A stretch of 35,223 bases of DNA from Oscillospiraceae bacterium (GCA_024404815.1 JAKSPL010000023.1:1-35223), one strand, 5' to 3'; shown: positions 7,946-16,041, counted from the first letter of the stretch. A program made the numbers and translations. Notes: generated from the letters alone by a model not told the origin.

Positions 7946-8938
7946 TTATTCCGGAACGTGGCAAAGCACGTAGTCGAGAAGAATCCGTTCACCCTCTGCG
8001 TTCAGGTGAATACCGTCTTCCTCGGCTTTATCCTTGTCAAGTCTGCTGTCATTGTTTTTGAGCGCGGTGTTCGTGTCCACAAAGTACACGTTCGAATCGT
8101 TCGCAATGGTCAGCAGGAGAGAATTAAACTTGTCGATGGTACTGTTCAGCAGCTGTTTCTCTGCCTTTTCCGCCGCCTGTGTCACGGGCGGTACAGCAAG
8201 GACATAGATTTTCGACTCGGGTGCTGCCGCCTGCACCTTGTTCAGCATTTCCAGATACAGGTCCGATGCTTTTTCAGGTGTCATGGTTTTCAGGCTTTCC
8301 GCACCGAACAGCAGATAAATCGGACAGTCCGCTGCGCGAATCGCACTCAGCATCTTGATCTGTGTGCCGTTCAGATCGAAATAGTGCGTTTCATAATTTC
8401 CGAGGTTCAGCGTTTCATCCGAATAGACACTCATCGTTTGCAGCAAGCCGTTCTGTCCCATTTTCCAGATGTTCGAATCACCCAGAAATGCGCAATGGTT
8501 GACATAGTCGCCTTCCTTCGGTGCGCCCTCGGGAACAGGATTGATCTTTGCCTGAATCACGACCTGCGAAGCAGATGTTTCAGTCGGTGCAGTTTCGCCG
8601 CCTTCCGCAGGGGGAGTTGTGACGTCCGTGACAGCCGCATCGTCTGCGGTGAAATCGTCAGCATCTGTGTCATCCACATCCCAGTCGGTGGTGTCCGTGT
8701 CGGAATCGGTATCCTTATCCGACTTGTTCTTTGCAGCAAGTTCTGCCGCTGCAATTTCGGGATGAATATTCCGCTGTACCATATAGATACCGAAACCGCC
8801 GATCACACAGAAGATCCAAATGAGAATGACCGCGCTGAAACGAAAACGGAGCAGAGGTCCGCGGCGGCGGCGTTTTTTCTGTGCGTGAACAGGCTCGGAA
8901 GAATGTGTGCGTTTCGGTTTTGTCGTTTGATTAGCCAT
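7946..8938 (-). CDS. Membrane-anchored SGNH/GDSL hydrolase
   Basis: Predicted extracytoplasmic esterase or O-acyl hydrolase. A basic cytoplasmic N-terminus (KKRRRRGPLLRFRF) precedes one membrane helix (about 33-53), then an Asp/Thr-rich linker (about 70-125), and a 180-residue catalytic domain. Block I is FLGDSN (nucleophile S155) and block V is DGIHLN (D308, H311), the expected catalytic triad; YVLAVPP (245-251) matches the central strand. The exact substrate is unknown; deacetylation of plant polysaccharide or cell-wall glycans are both plausible, and the neighbouring GH5-GH3 operon makes a carbohydrate role attractive but unproven. It has its own promoter (8977-9005) and terminator, so it is not part of that operon. 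ATG 8938 follows AAAGGAAACC; another ATG 7 nt upstream is out of frame. Confidence 0.9.
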   Translation of the reverse strand: MANQTTKPKRTHSSEPVHAQKKRRRRGPLLRFRFSAVILIWIFCVIGGFGIYMVQRNIHPEIAAAELAAKNKSDKDTDSDTDTTDWDVDDTDADDFTADDAAVTDVTTPPAEGGETAPTETSASQVVIQAKINPVPEGAPKEGDYVNHCAFLGDSNIWKMGQNGLLQTMSVYSDETLNLGNYETHYFDLNGTQIKMLSAIRAADCPIYLLFGAESLKTMTPEKASDLYLEMLNKVQAAAPESKIYVLAVPPVTQAAEKAEKQLLNSTIDKFNSLLLTIANDSNVYFVDTNTALKNNDSRLDKDKAEEDGIHLNAEGERILLDYVLCHVPE

Positions 8939-8976
8939 GGTGCATGGTTTCCTTTCTCGAAAGTATGTACATATCT

Positions 8977-9005
8977 ATTATAACGGAATCCGACATTTTT
9001 TGCAA
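8977..9005 (-). promoter_or_regulatory. Sigma-A promoter of the SGNH hydrolase gene
   Basis: Minus strand: -35 TTGCAA (9000-9005), 17-bp spacer, -10 TATAAT (8977-8982), predicted start near 8970. Confidence 0.8.
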
Positions 9006-9049
9006 GCCTTTTTTCAGATTTTCCGCAGGTTTTTTCAGGAATCTGTTTC

Positions 9050-10426
9050 TTACTGCGGCAGCAGCGACAATTTTTCTTTCCAGATAAAAATTCGCAGGAC
9101 CGACTCGTTGATTTGCCGTTCGGAGATCTCTCCGCTGCGGACTGCCGCCGCGATCGCATTGCGCGAACCTGCAAAATTCGGTGTACAGATCAGATCGTTG
9201 CCTGCCTTTGCCGCCATGACTGCGGCGTTTTCTGTTCCGCAGAAATCACGGATCGCATTCATGTCCAGATCGTCCGTGACGATCACGCCGTTGTAGCCGA
9301 TGGTATCGCGGAGAATCGCATGGACGGCAGGGGACAGCGACGCAGGATTTTCTGCATCCATACAGGCGACGATATTGTGGCTGACCATGACAGAATCTGC
9401 GCCTGCCGCAATACCCGACTGGAACGGCAGGAAATCTGACTGTGTGAATGCTTCGTATGGTCGGGAATCGTAGCCCATGCCTTTGTGGGTATCGGTACTG
9501 CCGCCGTAGCCCGGGAAATGTTTCAGCGTTGAACCGATGCCGTGCTGTGACATGACCGATACCACACGCTTGACATACTCCGCGGTTTCATTGGCGTTCA
9601 TACTGAAACAGCGCCAGTAAATATAGTCGTTTTTACTCTGCGGTACATCGCAGACGGGGGCAAGGTTCACATTCACACCCAGACTCAGCAGAAGGTCTGC
9701 TTTCTCTGCGGTGTCGCTTTCGATGCGTTCCCAGCCGCCCAGTTCATAGAGTTTTCCCGGACGGAGAAATTTCGAGTCGCGGAGATTCGGGTTTGCGCTG
9801 ACGCGCGTCACGCCGCCGCCCTCCTCGTCGATCGAGATCAGCATGGGAATCGGGGCAAGGTCCTGATACGCGGCGTTCATCGCCACCACCTGTTCCTTTG
9901 TCTTTCCCTCGAACGCATCCGCATACAGACAAAGTCCGCCTGCGCCGCCTGATGCGGCAGTTTCGGGCGTGGTTTCTCCGTGACAGCTGATGAGAAGCAT
10001 CTGCGCGATTTTATCTTCCAGCGACATTGCAGAGATCCGACTGTTCAGTTCCGGATATGCGCCGTCCGCAAAATGCGCCGTGTAAGATGAGGATGTGACA
10101 GGCGCGGCGGCAGAAGTTGTCGGTTCTGTCTGTGTCTGTGACTGCACCTGCGTTTGCGGTTTTTCCGCAGAGGCCGCACCTGTGGTCTGAGAACCTGTGG
10201 TAACGGTCGTTTCCGATTCAGACAGAACGCTTGTTCGTTCTGTGGAAGATGTGGTCTGCATCTCCGCCTGCGTATCTGTGGTTTCTGTGGTCACGGTCGT
10301 TTCCGTCTGCACAGAATCCGTGGTTGTCATCTCTGCGGTTTCGTTAGGAAGTTCTTTACCGCAGCCTGTCAGCAGCATCGCACTCAGCAAAATTGCCGCT
10401 GCTTTTCGTAGTCGGTTCCGTTTCAT
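9050..10426 (-). CDS. GH3 family lipoprotein, beta-N-acetylhexosaminidase (NagZ) type
   Basis: Surface lipoprotein glycosidase, 458 aa. Signal peptide with lipobox LLTGC (C22), then a Thr/Ser/Gln-rich linker (about 28-115), then a GH3 N-domain barrel. The NagZ hallmark KHFPGYG (302-308) followed by DTH (312-314) gives the loop histidine acid/base, and TDDLDM supplies the nucleophile (D385). No second GH3 domain follows, which again fits NagZ-type hexosaminidases rather than two-domain beta-glucosidases. Canonical NagZ has KHFPGHG; the second His is Tyr here. I chose ATG 10426, 6 nt after GAGG; the ATG at 10432 directly abuts the ribosome site. It lies 28 bp after the GH5 gene and is probably co-transcribed. 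Peptidoglycan recycling or chitin/host-glycan trimming are possible roles. Confidence 0.92.
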   Translation of the reverse strand: MKRNRLRKAAAILLSAMLLTGCGKELPNETAEMTTTDSVQTETTVTTETTDTQAEMQTTSSTERTSVLSESETTVTTGSQTTGAASAEKPQTQVQSQTQTEPTTSAAAPVTSSSYTAHFADGAYPELNSRISAMSLEDKIAQMLLISCHGETTPETAASGGAGGLCLYADAFEGKTKEQVVAMNAAYQDLAPIPMLISIDEEGGGVTRVSANPNLRDSKFLRPGKLYELGGWERIESDTAEKADLLLSLGVNVNLAPVCDVPQSKNDYIYWRCFSMNANETAEYVKRVVSVMSQHGIGSTLKHFPGYGGSTDTHKGMGYDSRPYEAFTQSDFLPFQSGIAAGADSVMVSHNIVACMDAENPASLSPAVHAILRDTIGYNGVIVTDDLDMNAIRDFCGTENAAVMAAKAGNDLICTPNFAGSRNAIAAAVRSGEISERQINESVLRIFIWKEKLSLLPQ

Positions 10427-10454
10427 TTTCATTCCTCGGTTATACAAACTGTAA

Positions 10455-11678
10455 TCATTTCGCATCGCAATAGGCAAGCATCGCCTTGACGATGTCGGGA
10501 TAGTTGTAGGTCGCGGTCTTGCGGAACAGCAGTCCAAAATTTTCGCCGCTTCCTGCAAACGAATTGTTATCCCACCAGCAGCAGGTCATACCGTGCGCAC
10601 GCGCCGCCGCCACATAAAATGCCGTATAGTCGATACGCGCTTCGAGATTGTCCTTATTGAGTGCGCCGAATTCTCCAAGCAGAACAGGGATGCCGTTCAT
10701 CACGAATTTCCCGTAGAGGTCATCCATGATCATCAGAACAGGATTGCTGTCGGAGGGATTCTTGCGGTCGAACGCATCCGTACCTTTTGTGTTAAGGGCG
10801 AAATCGTAGGGCGTATAGGAATGGACAGATACGATCACACGATTCTGCGCATCCTCAGGCAAAGCAAAACCATCTGCCAATGCCCCGTCCGCCGATGCCG
10901 CATATCCGGGGCAAAGCAGATACCTTGTCGCATTGCCGCCGCCCGACGAACGAATCGTATCGACAAACAACTGGTTGAGGATATTGATGCACGCAACGGC
11001 ATCTTTTCCCTGTGAACTTGACTCGTCCAGAATCCACTCATAATTTGTCCCGACAAGCCGCGGTTCATTCATCGACTCTAAAATCAGACGGTCATCGTAA
11101 TCCCGAAAGGCTTTTCCAAGCTGTGACCAGACCGCCGAAAGATAAGCTTTGGAAGATTCCAGATGCGCGGTGTCGGGGTAGTAATATTCTTCGGCATTGT
11201 CGTGGTGCGTGTTGACGATCACATGGAGATCGCAGGCGAGGCACCAATCGACAACCTCTTTGACACGGGTAAGCCATGCCTTGCTGATGCGGAAATTTTC
11301 GTCCACATGGTTATGCCATGACACGGGGATGCGCACGGTCTGAAAGCCTGCCGCCTTGACTGCCGCAATGTCCTCTATTGTTGTGTATGTGCCGCACCAT
11401 GCTTTTTCATAGTCCATTTCGTCCTGCACATTGCAGTCGGATGCGTCAAATGTATTGCCGAGATTCCAGCCAAGCCGCAGCGACTCCACAAATTGCAGTC
11501 CCTCCGATTCGGGGACAGCATAGGAATCCACGGTGATCTCAGGAATCTCCGCCGCCGCTGTGTCAAGGATATTTGTCGGAATCTCGAAATCGGGGATCTC
11601 CGTTTTCGGTGTTCCGCAGGCAGTCATGCTGCCAAGTCCCAGTACCGCCGCGGTCAGCGCCGCTAGTTTCTTTTTCAT
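10455..11678 (-). CDS. GH5 family lipoprotein endoglucanase (cellulase)
   Basis: Surface-anchored endo-acting glycoside hydrolase of family 5, probably on beta-1,4-glucan, possibly xyloglucan or mannan. 407 aa: lipoprotein signal with MTAC (C21), short linker, then a (beta/alpha)8 barrel. Visible signatures are GWNLGNTFD (70-78), THHDN (157-161), MNEPR with the acid/base E205, HSY (286-288) and LLGEFGA with the nucleophile E336. No dockerin or carbohydrate-binding module is present, so it is a cell-surface rather than cellulosomal enzyme. ATG 11678 follows GAAGGAG; an upstream in-frame start at 11699 is less well placed. The gene has a strong promoter at 11715-11743 and is first in a two-gene operon with the GH3 enzyme. 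Confidence 0.94.
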   Translation of the reverse strand: MKKKLAALTAAVLGLGSMTACGTPKTEIPDFEIPTNILDTAAAEIPEITVDSYAVPESEGLQFVESLRLGWNLGNTFDASDCNVQDEMDYEKAWCGTYTTIEDIAAVKAAGFQTVRIPVSWHNHVDENFRISKAWLTRVKEVVDWCLACDLHVIVNTHHDNAEEYYYPDTAHLESSKAYLSAVWSQLGKAFRDYDDRLILESMNEPRLVGTNYEWILDESSSQGKDAVACINILNQLFVDTIRSSGGGNATRYLLCPGYAASADGALADGFALPEDAQNRVIVSVHSYTPYDFALNTKGTDAFDRKNPSDSNPVLMIMDDLYGKFVMNGIPVLLGEFGALNKDNLEARIDYTAFYVAAARAHGMTCCWWDNNSFAGSGENFGLLFRKTATYNYPDIVKAMLAYCDAK

Positions 11679-11714
11679 TTCCACTCCTTCGGTTCGCATT
11701 TCTCTATCCCTTTC

Positions 11715-11743
11715 AGTATACCATTCTGCCCGAACAAAGTCAA
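11715..11743 (-). promoter_or_regulatory. Sigma-A promoter of the GH5-GH3 operon
   Basis: Minus strand: -35 TTGACT (11738-11743), 17-bp spacer, -10 TATACT (11715-11720). About 22 bp upstream of the -35 lies ATTGTATATAT (11765-11775), which also occurs in the putative operator of the neighbouring ytrA-type operon. Confidence 0.8.
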
Positions 11744-11936
11744 GCGTTTTCCGCCTGATGTGAAATTGTATATATCAGGAGCACAGGGAAATCAACATCA
11801 GTCAAAAGGGGAGATGGGAAAGGAATCATACTGACAGCGCGGATTTGTCGGCGATCTGTACAGTTTTCACGTTTTCTGCGTCAGAAGGGGGCGTTTCGTG
11901 CCAAACAACAGCCGCATTTTCAAAGCACGCAGATAG

Positions 11937-12024
11937 GTGCATTTAGTCCTCCCCTCTTGATAGAAAAGCCCTCCCCTGCCACATTTTTCGAAAATCGGCA
12001 GGAGGAGAGGACGAAATAGTGCAC
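11937..12024. repeat. 88-bp imperfect inverted repeat between GH5 and the GntR operon
   Basis: Outer arms GTGCATTTAGTCCTCCCCTC (from 11937) and the near-complement ending TAGTGCAC at 12024 enclose an inner hairpin with arms CCTGCC (11975-11980) and GGCAGG (11997-12002) and a TTTTTCGAAAA core. The left arm contains an extra segment of about 15 nt with a duplicated CTCCCCT. On the minus strand the stem is followed by CTTTTCT. It could be a minus-strand terminator, a small structured RNA or a MITE-like relic. The remaining gap between the two divergent promoters (11776-11936) shows nothing I can name. Confidence 0.6.
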
Positions 12025-12068
12025 AAAAGGAGTTCCGAAAATCTGTGCAAAAAATTTTTTCAGGGGAC

Positions 12069-12097
12069 TTGACAAACCAGACATCACCTGATATAAT
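12069..12097 (+). promoter_or_regulatory. Sigma-A promoter of the ytrA-type operon
   Basis: Consensus -35 TTGACA (12069-12074), 17-bp spacer, consensus -10 TATAAT (12092-12097). Such a perfect promoter fits a gene set held off by a repressor. Confidence 0.9.
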
Positions 12098-12105
12098 GTA
12101 ATTAT

Positions 12106-12117
12106 TGTATATATACA
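12106..12117. promoter_or_regulatory. Putative operator for the GntR/YtrA regulator
   Basis: Perfect palindrome TGTATATATACA at the predicted transcription start, just downstream of the -10. Position and symmetry suit autorepression by the regulator encoded next. AT-rich palindromes do occur by chance. Confidence 0.5.
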
Positions 12118-12142
12118 TTCATTGAACAGGAGAAATCAATCC

Positions 12143-12523
12143 ATGGATATTATCATACGGAATGCGGATGGAGAACCCATCTATCAGCAGATCGTGACGC
12201 AGATCAAGCGCATGATTCTCGACGGAGAATTGCAGGCAGGGGACGCTCTGCCTTCCATGCGTGTCCTCGCGCAGCAGCTTCGGATCTCTGTCATCACCAC
12301 CAAACGCGCCTATGAAGAACTCGAACGCGATGGGATGATCGAATCCTTCACGGGAAAAGGCAGCTTCATCAAAGCGCAGAATCCCGAACTGCTGCTCGAA
12401 GAATCCCTGCGGCAGATCGAAGCACAGCTCACGACAGCTGTCGAAAAAGCAAAGCAGTCGAAGATCTCCCTCGCCGAATTGCAGGAGATGCTCGAACTGC
12501 TCTACGGCACAGACGAAACCTGA
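12143..12523 (+). CDS. GntR family transcriptional regulator, YtrA subfamily
   Basis: DNA-binding repressor of 126 aa. Residues about 10-75 form the GntR winged helix (EPIYQQIVTQIKRMIL, AGDALPSMRVLAQQL, ISVITTKRAYEELERDGMI). The remaining 50 residues are a short helical dimerisation tail (LLEESLRQIEAQL... ), with no FCD or UTRA ligand domain. This size and layout define the YtrA subfamily, whose members usually control an adjacent ABC exporter. ATG 12143 follows AGGAG at 10-nt spacing; a TTG at 12122 in frame is upstream of that site. It is the first gene of a five-gene operon and a palindrome over its transcription start suggests autorepression. Confidence 0.93.
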   Translation: MDIIIRNADGEPIYQQIVTQIKRMILDGELQAGDALPSMRVLAQQLRISVITTKRAYEELERDGMIESFTGKGSFIKAQNPELLLEESLRQIEAQLTTAVEKAKQSKISLAELQEMLELLYGTDET

Positions 12524-12537
12524 AAGGAGATACCACT

Positions 12538-13431
12538 ATGAATGCCGATTACACAAACGCCATCGAAATCAAAAATATCAGCAAGAAGTACGACGGCTTC
12601 ACCCTCGATAATGTCAGCTTCCATGTGCCGAAAGGCAGTATCATGGGATTCATCGGACAGAATGGTGCAGGCAAGACCACGACCATCAATGCCCTGCTGA
12701 ATATCGTTTCCATTGACAGCGGCGAGATTTCAATGCTCGGAAAAGACCATATCAAGGAAGAACAAGAAGTCAAGCGGCACATCTCTGCCATTTTTGACAC
12801 GCTCCCCTTCCACGACATCTTCAACGCAAAAGATCTGTCATTTATTCTCCGCGATGTGTTTGAGGAGTGGAACGAGCAGACATTTTATGACTACCTCGAC
12901 CGTTTTCAGCTCCCGAAGAACAAAAAGTTCGGACAGTTTTCAAAAGGTATGAAGATGAAGCTGCAAATCGCCGCCGCCCTCTCCCACAATGCAAAACTGC
13001 TGATTATGGACGAGGCAACAACGGGACTTGACCCTGTGGTACGAAACGAAATTCTCGACATCTTCCTCGAATACTTGCAGGATGAGGAAAATTCCATTCT
13101 GATGTCGTCGCATATCACCTCGGATATTGAAAAAATCTCCGACTGTGTGACGTTCATCGACCGCGGAAAAATCCTTCTGTCGGGCTACAAGGATGATATT
13201 CTCGAACAGCACGGCATGATGAAATGCACGAAAGCGGAGTTCAAGGACGTCAACCCTGCGGATTATATCAGCGCGAGAGTCAACGATTTCGGTGCGGAGC
13301 TTCTGACTGCGAACCGCGAAACCTGCAAAAAAGCATACAGCGGTATCACGATCGAGCCGACAACCCTCGAAGAGATCATGCTTTACTACGTCCACCGCGA
13401 CAAAAAGGAGTGGTCGATATGCGCGGACTGA
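12538..13431 (+). CDS. ABC transporter ATP-binding protein (YtrB/BcrA type)
   Basis: ATPase subunit of an ABC-2 type exporter, 297 aa. Walker A GQNGAGKTT (40-48), degenerate signature FSKGMKMKLQIAAAL (about 138-152), Walker B LLIMDEATTGLDP (about 155-167) and the switch His in MSSHIT. The FSKGMKMKL form is typical of the YtrB/BcrA/CcmA exporters rather than importers. It lies 14 bp after the regulator with AAAGGAG before ATG 12538, and its 3' end overlaps the next gene by 13 nt. It should pair with the two membrane proteins downstream. Confidence 0.95.
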   Translation: MNADYTNAIEIKNISKKYDGFTLDNVSFHVPKGSIMGFIGQNGAGKTTTINALLNIVSIDSGEISMLGKDHIKEEQEVKRHISAIFDTLPFHDIFNAKDLSFILRDVFEEWNEQTFYDYLDRFQLPKNKKFGQFSKGMKMKLQIAAALSHNAKLLIMDEATTGLDPVVRNEILDIFLEYLQDEENSILMSSHITSDIEKISDCVTFIDRGKILLSGYKDDILEQHGMMKCTKAEFKDVNPADYISARVNDFGAELLTANRETCKKAYSGITIEPTTLEEIMLYYVHRDKKEWSICAD

Positions 13432-14228
13432 TTTACCGAGAGTATAAGATGCAGGCGAAAAATTTCTGGCTGACATTCTTCGGCTGCCTATTGGTTCTGG
13501 CAATTTCCATGCTCATCTGCCTCTCCGCAAAGTACGGAAATATTGCAAAGCTCATCGCTTCCGATGAAAGTACCGCCTCTGACATCATAGATTCGTTCTA
13601 TCTGTTCACAACATATGTGTTCAGCATCATTCCGATTATTCTGATGAAAGTGGTGACTTACACCTCCTCGGATGCGGCTTGCGGATTCTCAAAATTCACC
13701 TTCACAACCGCCGTGCCTGCATGGAAACTGTCGCTCGCATTCTATGTCACGGTCATCGTTCGGTATCTGCTTGCGTTCGGATTGATGGTGCTGAACAGCT
13801 ACACATCATGCAGACTGCTCGGAAGACCGTACACCAGACTGGAATTCGGCGTAATAGCATCCATCGCGGTCGTATTAATCGTGGTGGAACAGATCTCGCT
13901 GCAATTCCAGCGTTTCGCAAAAACGCCTGCTGCGGAAACACGCATCGCTACTTTCATCGAAATCATCCCGTTGGTTGCGTTTGCAGGCTATATGACGCTG
14001 TATATGAGGGACAAAGCACTGCTTTACAATATCCAGAAGGAACAAAATCCCCTGCTCACCGATGACGAGATCTACATGAGTTTACTCACCGAGGTCAAAA
14101 GCCTGCTGAACGGATTTCTGGATAAATTCCTGCCGATCGCGCCGATTATTTTGATTGCTGTATTGGTCGGCGGATACTTCTGCACAACAAAATTACTGGA
14201 CAGGAGGGGTATACGATGCGAAAAATGA
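13419..14228 (+). CDS. ABC-2 type transporter membrane protein 1
   Basis: Integral membrane subunit, 269 aa, about six hydrophobic segments (for example AKNFWLTFFGCLLVLAISML near the N-terminus and APIILIAVLVGGYFCTTKLL at the C-terminus). It starts MRGLIYREYKM, the usual cytoplasmic amphipathic helix of ABC-2 permeases. ATG 13419 follows AAGGAG and overlaps the ATPase gene by 13 nt, implying translational coupling. The upstream part of the open frame belongs to the ATPase region in another frame. Substrate unknown. Confidence 0.88.
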   Translation: MRGLIYREYKMQAKNFWLTFFGCLLVLAISMLICLSAKYGNIAKLIASDESTASDIIDSFYLFTTYVFSIIPIILMKVVTYTSSDAACGFSKFTFTTAVPAWKLSLAFYVTVIVRYLLAFGLMVLNSYTSCRLLGRPYTRLEFGVIASIAVVLIVVEQISLQFQRFAKTPAAETRIATFIEIIPLVAFAGYMTLYMRDKALLYNIQKEQNPLLTDDEIYMSLLTEVKSLLNGFLDKFLPIAPIILIAVLVGGYFCTTKLLDRRGIRCEK

Positions 14229-14968
14229 CAGGTCTGCTCTATAAAGACTGGAAACTCCTCCGCACCACGATCATCGTTTTGCTGACCGCATCCGCTGTTA
14301 TGGGTTGTATGCCACTGCTGGTTTTCTTCGGCGGCGATACAAACGGCGTCACGAGCGATGAATTTCAGATGCTCGGCACGCTGATGATGGGATTGTTTTT
14401 CCTTATCACACCCATGTTCACGTTTACCATCATGCCGGAAATCTTCAAGATCGACGAAAAAAAGGAATGGGGACAATTTATCCTCTCCTCGCCTGACGCC
14501 GCAAAAGCTGAGATCCGTACAAAGTACGAATTCGCGCTGGTTTTGATGATACTCAATCTCATCGTCAATATGATCGTTTTATCGTTCGATATGATGGTCA
14601 TGGACGTTGCAAGCTCGATTTCTATCATTCTTGTACTGGAATTCTATCTGATCATGCTGTTAAATGCATTCGAATTTCCGTACTTTACGCGCTTTGGCAC
14701 AAAGAAAGCAAACGCCATCCGCGTTATTCCGCTGCTCATCATTTTCATTGTTTTTTTCGTCTATCTGCTGTTTGGCGACCTCTCTGTATTCGGCGATTTC
14801 GACAAGGTGCTAGAATACATCTTCGATGTGATGACAGGCAAACGCGAAATGAAAGTCATTCCGTATATTACAGCCGCTATGCCGATCGTTGCCGTTGTCG
14901 CGTACATTCTGTCCTATAAGCTCTCCTGCAAACTCTATCGGAAAGGAGTGGAGAAACTTGAAAACTAA
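14216..14968 (+). CDS. ABC-2 type transporter membrane protein 2
   Basis: Second membrane protein of the exporter, 250 aa, about six membrane segments. It opens MRKMTGLLYKDWKLLRTTII, as ABC-2 permeases of the YtrC/YhcI/PhnE-like exporters do. ATG 14216 is preceded by AGGAGGGG and overlaps the previous gene by 13 nt. The pair with the preceding gene suggests a heterodimeric permease. Confidence 0.87.
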   Translation: MRKMTGLLYKDWKLLRTTIIVLLTASAVMGCMPLLVFFGGDTNGVTSDEFQMLGTLMMGLFFLITPMFTFTIMPEIFKIDEKKEWGQFILSSPDAAKAEIRTKYEFALVLMILNLIVNMIVLSFDMMVMDVASSISIILVLEFYLIMLLNAFEFPYFTRFGTKKANAIRVIPLLIIFIVFFVYLLFGDLSVFGDFDKVLEYIFDVMTGKREMKVIPYITAAMPIVAVVAYILSYKLSCKLYRKGVEKLEN

Positions 14969-15812
14969 ATCACTCGAATGGGTAAGAATCGCGATCTATA
15001 CCGTGCTTGCCTGTCTGGGACTGTGGATTCCCATCTGGATTTTTGACTGCAACATCGCAACATCGACCGATCCGACCATCGCCTTTGTCATGCTGTTCGC
15101 CGGTTGTTCGCCTGCATTTGCAAATCTGTTCACGCGACTGCTGACAAAAGAAGGCTTCCATGACAGCTTCCTCCACTTCAACTTCCCGAAAGCATGGAAA
15201 TGGTATATCATCGCACCCATTCTCAATCTGCTGATCGTATCGTTTGGAGATGCATGCGCGTGCTTTGTGTTCAGGGAAAAGCTCGAAGCTGCTGAAGAAG
15301 CCATGACACGCGGCGATATTTGCATGATTCTGCTGAGCGGTTTCGCAACGGTTCTGCTGTTTGCGCTCTATACCCTCGGCGAGGAACTCGGCTGGCGCGG
15401 ATACCTGATGCCACGGCTCGAAAAGCGCATCGGTACTGTCCCCTCTATCATCGTCGGCGGTATCATCTGGGGCATCTGGCACGGTCCGCTGTTCCAGTAC
15501 GGCTACAATTTCGGCACGAACTATCCCCTGTTTCCATACCTTGGAATCGCGCTGATGTGCGCAAATTGCATCGGAATGAACGCGATTTACACATGGCTGA
15601 CCAAGCGCACAGGAACCGTCTATGTTTCCTCCCTCGCACACTCGTGTAATAATGCTCTGAACGGCATCCTCGCATCGTTTATTTTCATGGGTAAAACGAT
15701 CGGTGAGGACAATCTGTTCTATTTTGCACTTGTACAACTTCTCTTTGAGCTCCCGTTCTTCATCCTTTTCACCATTCTCTGCATCAAACACAAACCCTAC
15801 GAAATGCCCTAG
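14958..15812 (+). CDS. CPBP family intramembrane glutamic endopeptidase (CAAX/Abi)
   Basis: Integral membrane protein, 284 aa, of the CPBP family (Rce1-like proteases; bacterial members include bacteriocin self-immunity proteins). Key motifs are EELGWR (E142, E143, R147) and WGIWH (H175), with a third motif near SSLAHSCNNAL. The start is TTG 14958, chosen because AAAGGAG lies 9 nt upstream and no ATG or GTG in frame is near; it overlaps the previous gene by 11 nt. Being last in the YtrA-ABC operon, it probably acts in the same envelope-stress or peptide-resistance response. A bidirectional terminator follows. Confidence 0.9.
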   Translation: MKTKSLEWVRIAIYTVLACLGLWIPIWIFDCNIATSTDPTIAFVMLFAGCSPAFANLFTRLLTKEGFHDSFLHFNFPKAWKWYIIAPILNLLIVSFGDACACFVFREKLEAAEEAMTRGDICMILLSGFATVLLFALYTLGEELGWRGYLMPRLEKRIGTVPSIIVGGIIWGIWHGPLFQYGYNFGTNYPLFPYLGIALMCANCIGMNAIYTWLTKRTGTVYVSSLAHSCNNALNGILASFIFMGKTIGEDNLFYFALVQLLFELPFFILFTILCIKHKPYEMP

Positions 15813-15849
15813 GTAAAACACTTTACAGTGTGGGGAACGGGCAGCATTT

Positions 15850-15906
15850 TGAATGAGGCTCCGCCTCAAACTCCGCTTAAGGGACTGCGCCCCTTAAGAA
15901 TCCCAT
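15850..15906 (+). repeat. Dispersed multi-hairpin repeat, copy C (diverged)
   Basis: Same architecture with different bases: hairpin 1 TGAGGC/GCCTCA (15854-15868), spacer AACTCCG, hairpin 2 CTTAAGGG/CCCTTAAG (15876-15898), then AATCCCAT. Both stems remain paired although most bases differ from the other copies. Confidence 0.75.
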
Positions 15907-15910
15907 AGAT

Positions 15911-15948
15911 AAAAACAGACCGACTGCATAAGCAGTCGGTCTGTTTTT
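15911..15948. terminator. Bidirectional terminator
   Basis: Perfect 17-bp stem AAAAACAGACCGACTGC with its complement and a 4-nt loop, with A and T tracts on both sides. It ends the + operon and, from the other side, the rsmG transcript. It lies between two oppositely oriented repeat copies (C and D). Confidence 0.93.
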
Positions 15949-15958
15949 ATAAACGAGG

Positions 15959-16012
15959 TTTCCAAAGGGAATCATTCCCTTTGGTGGGGGTTTGGGGGCA
16001 AAGCCCCCATTC
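15959..16012 (-). repeat. Dispersed multi-hairpin repeat, copy D
   Basis: Inverted copy: hairpin 2 CCAAAGGGAAT/ATTCCCTTTGG (15962-15984), spacer TGGGGGTT, hairpin 1 TGGGGGC/GCCCCCA (15993-16009). The inner base pairs of hairpin 2 (AAT/ATT) differ from the other copies in a compensated way. Confidence 0.88.
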
Positions 16013-16041
16013 TAAATGTCGCCCGCGCCCACATCGTGAAA

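Noticed and set aside
7699-7992. 97-codon minus-strand frame downstream of the SGNH hydrolase
   Set aside because: It overlaps the 3' end of that gene and its terminator and shows no family features or ribosome site.
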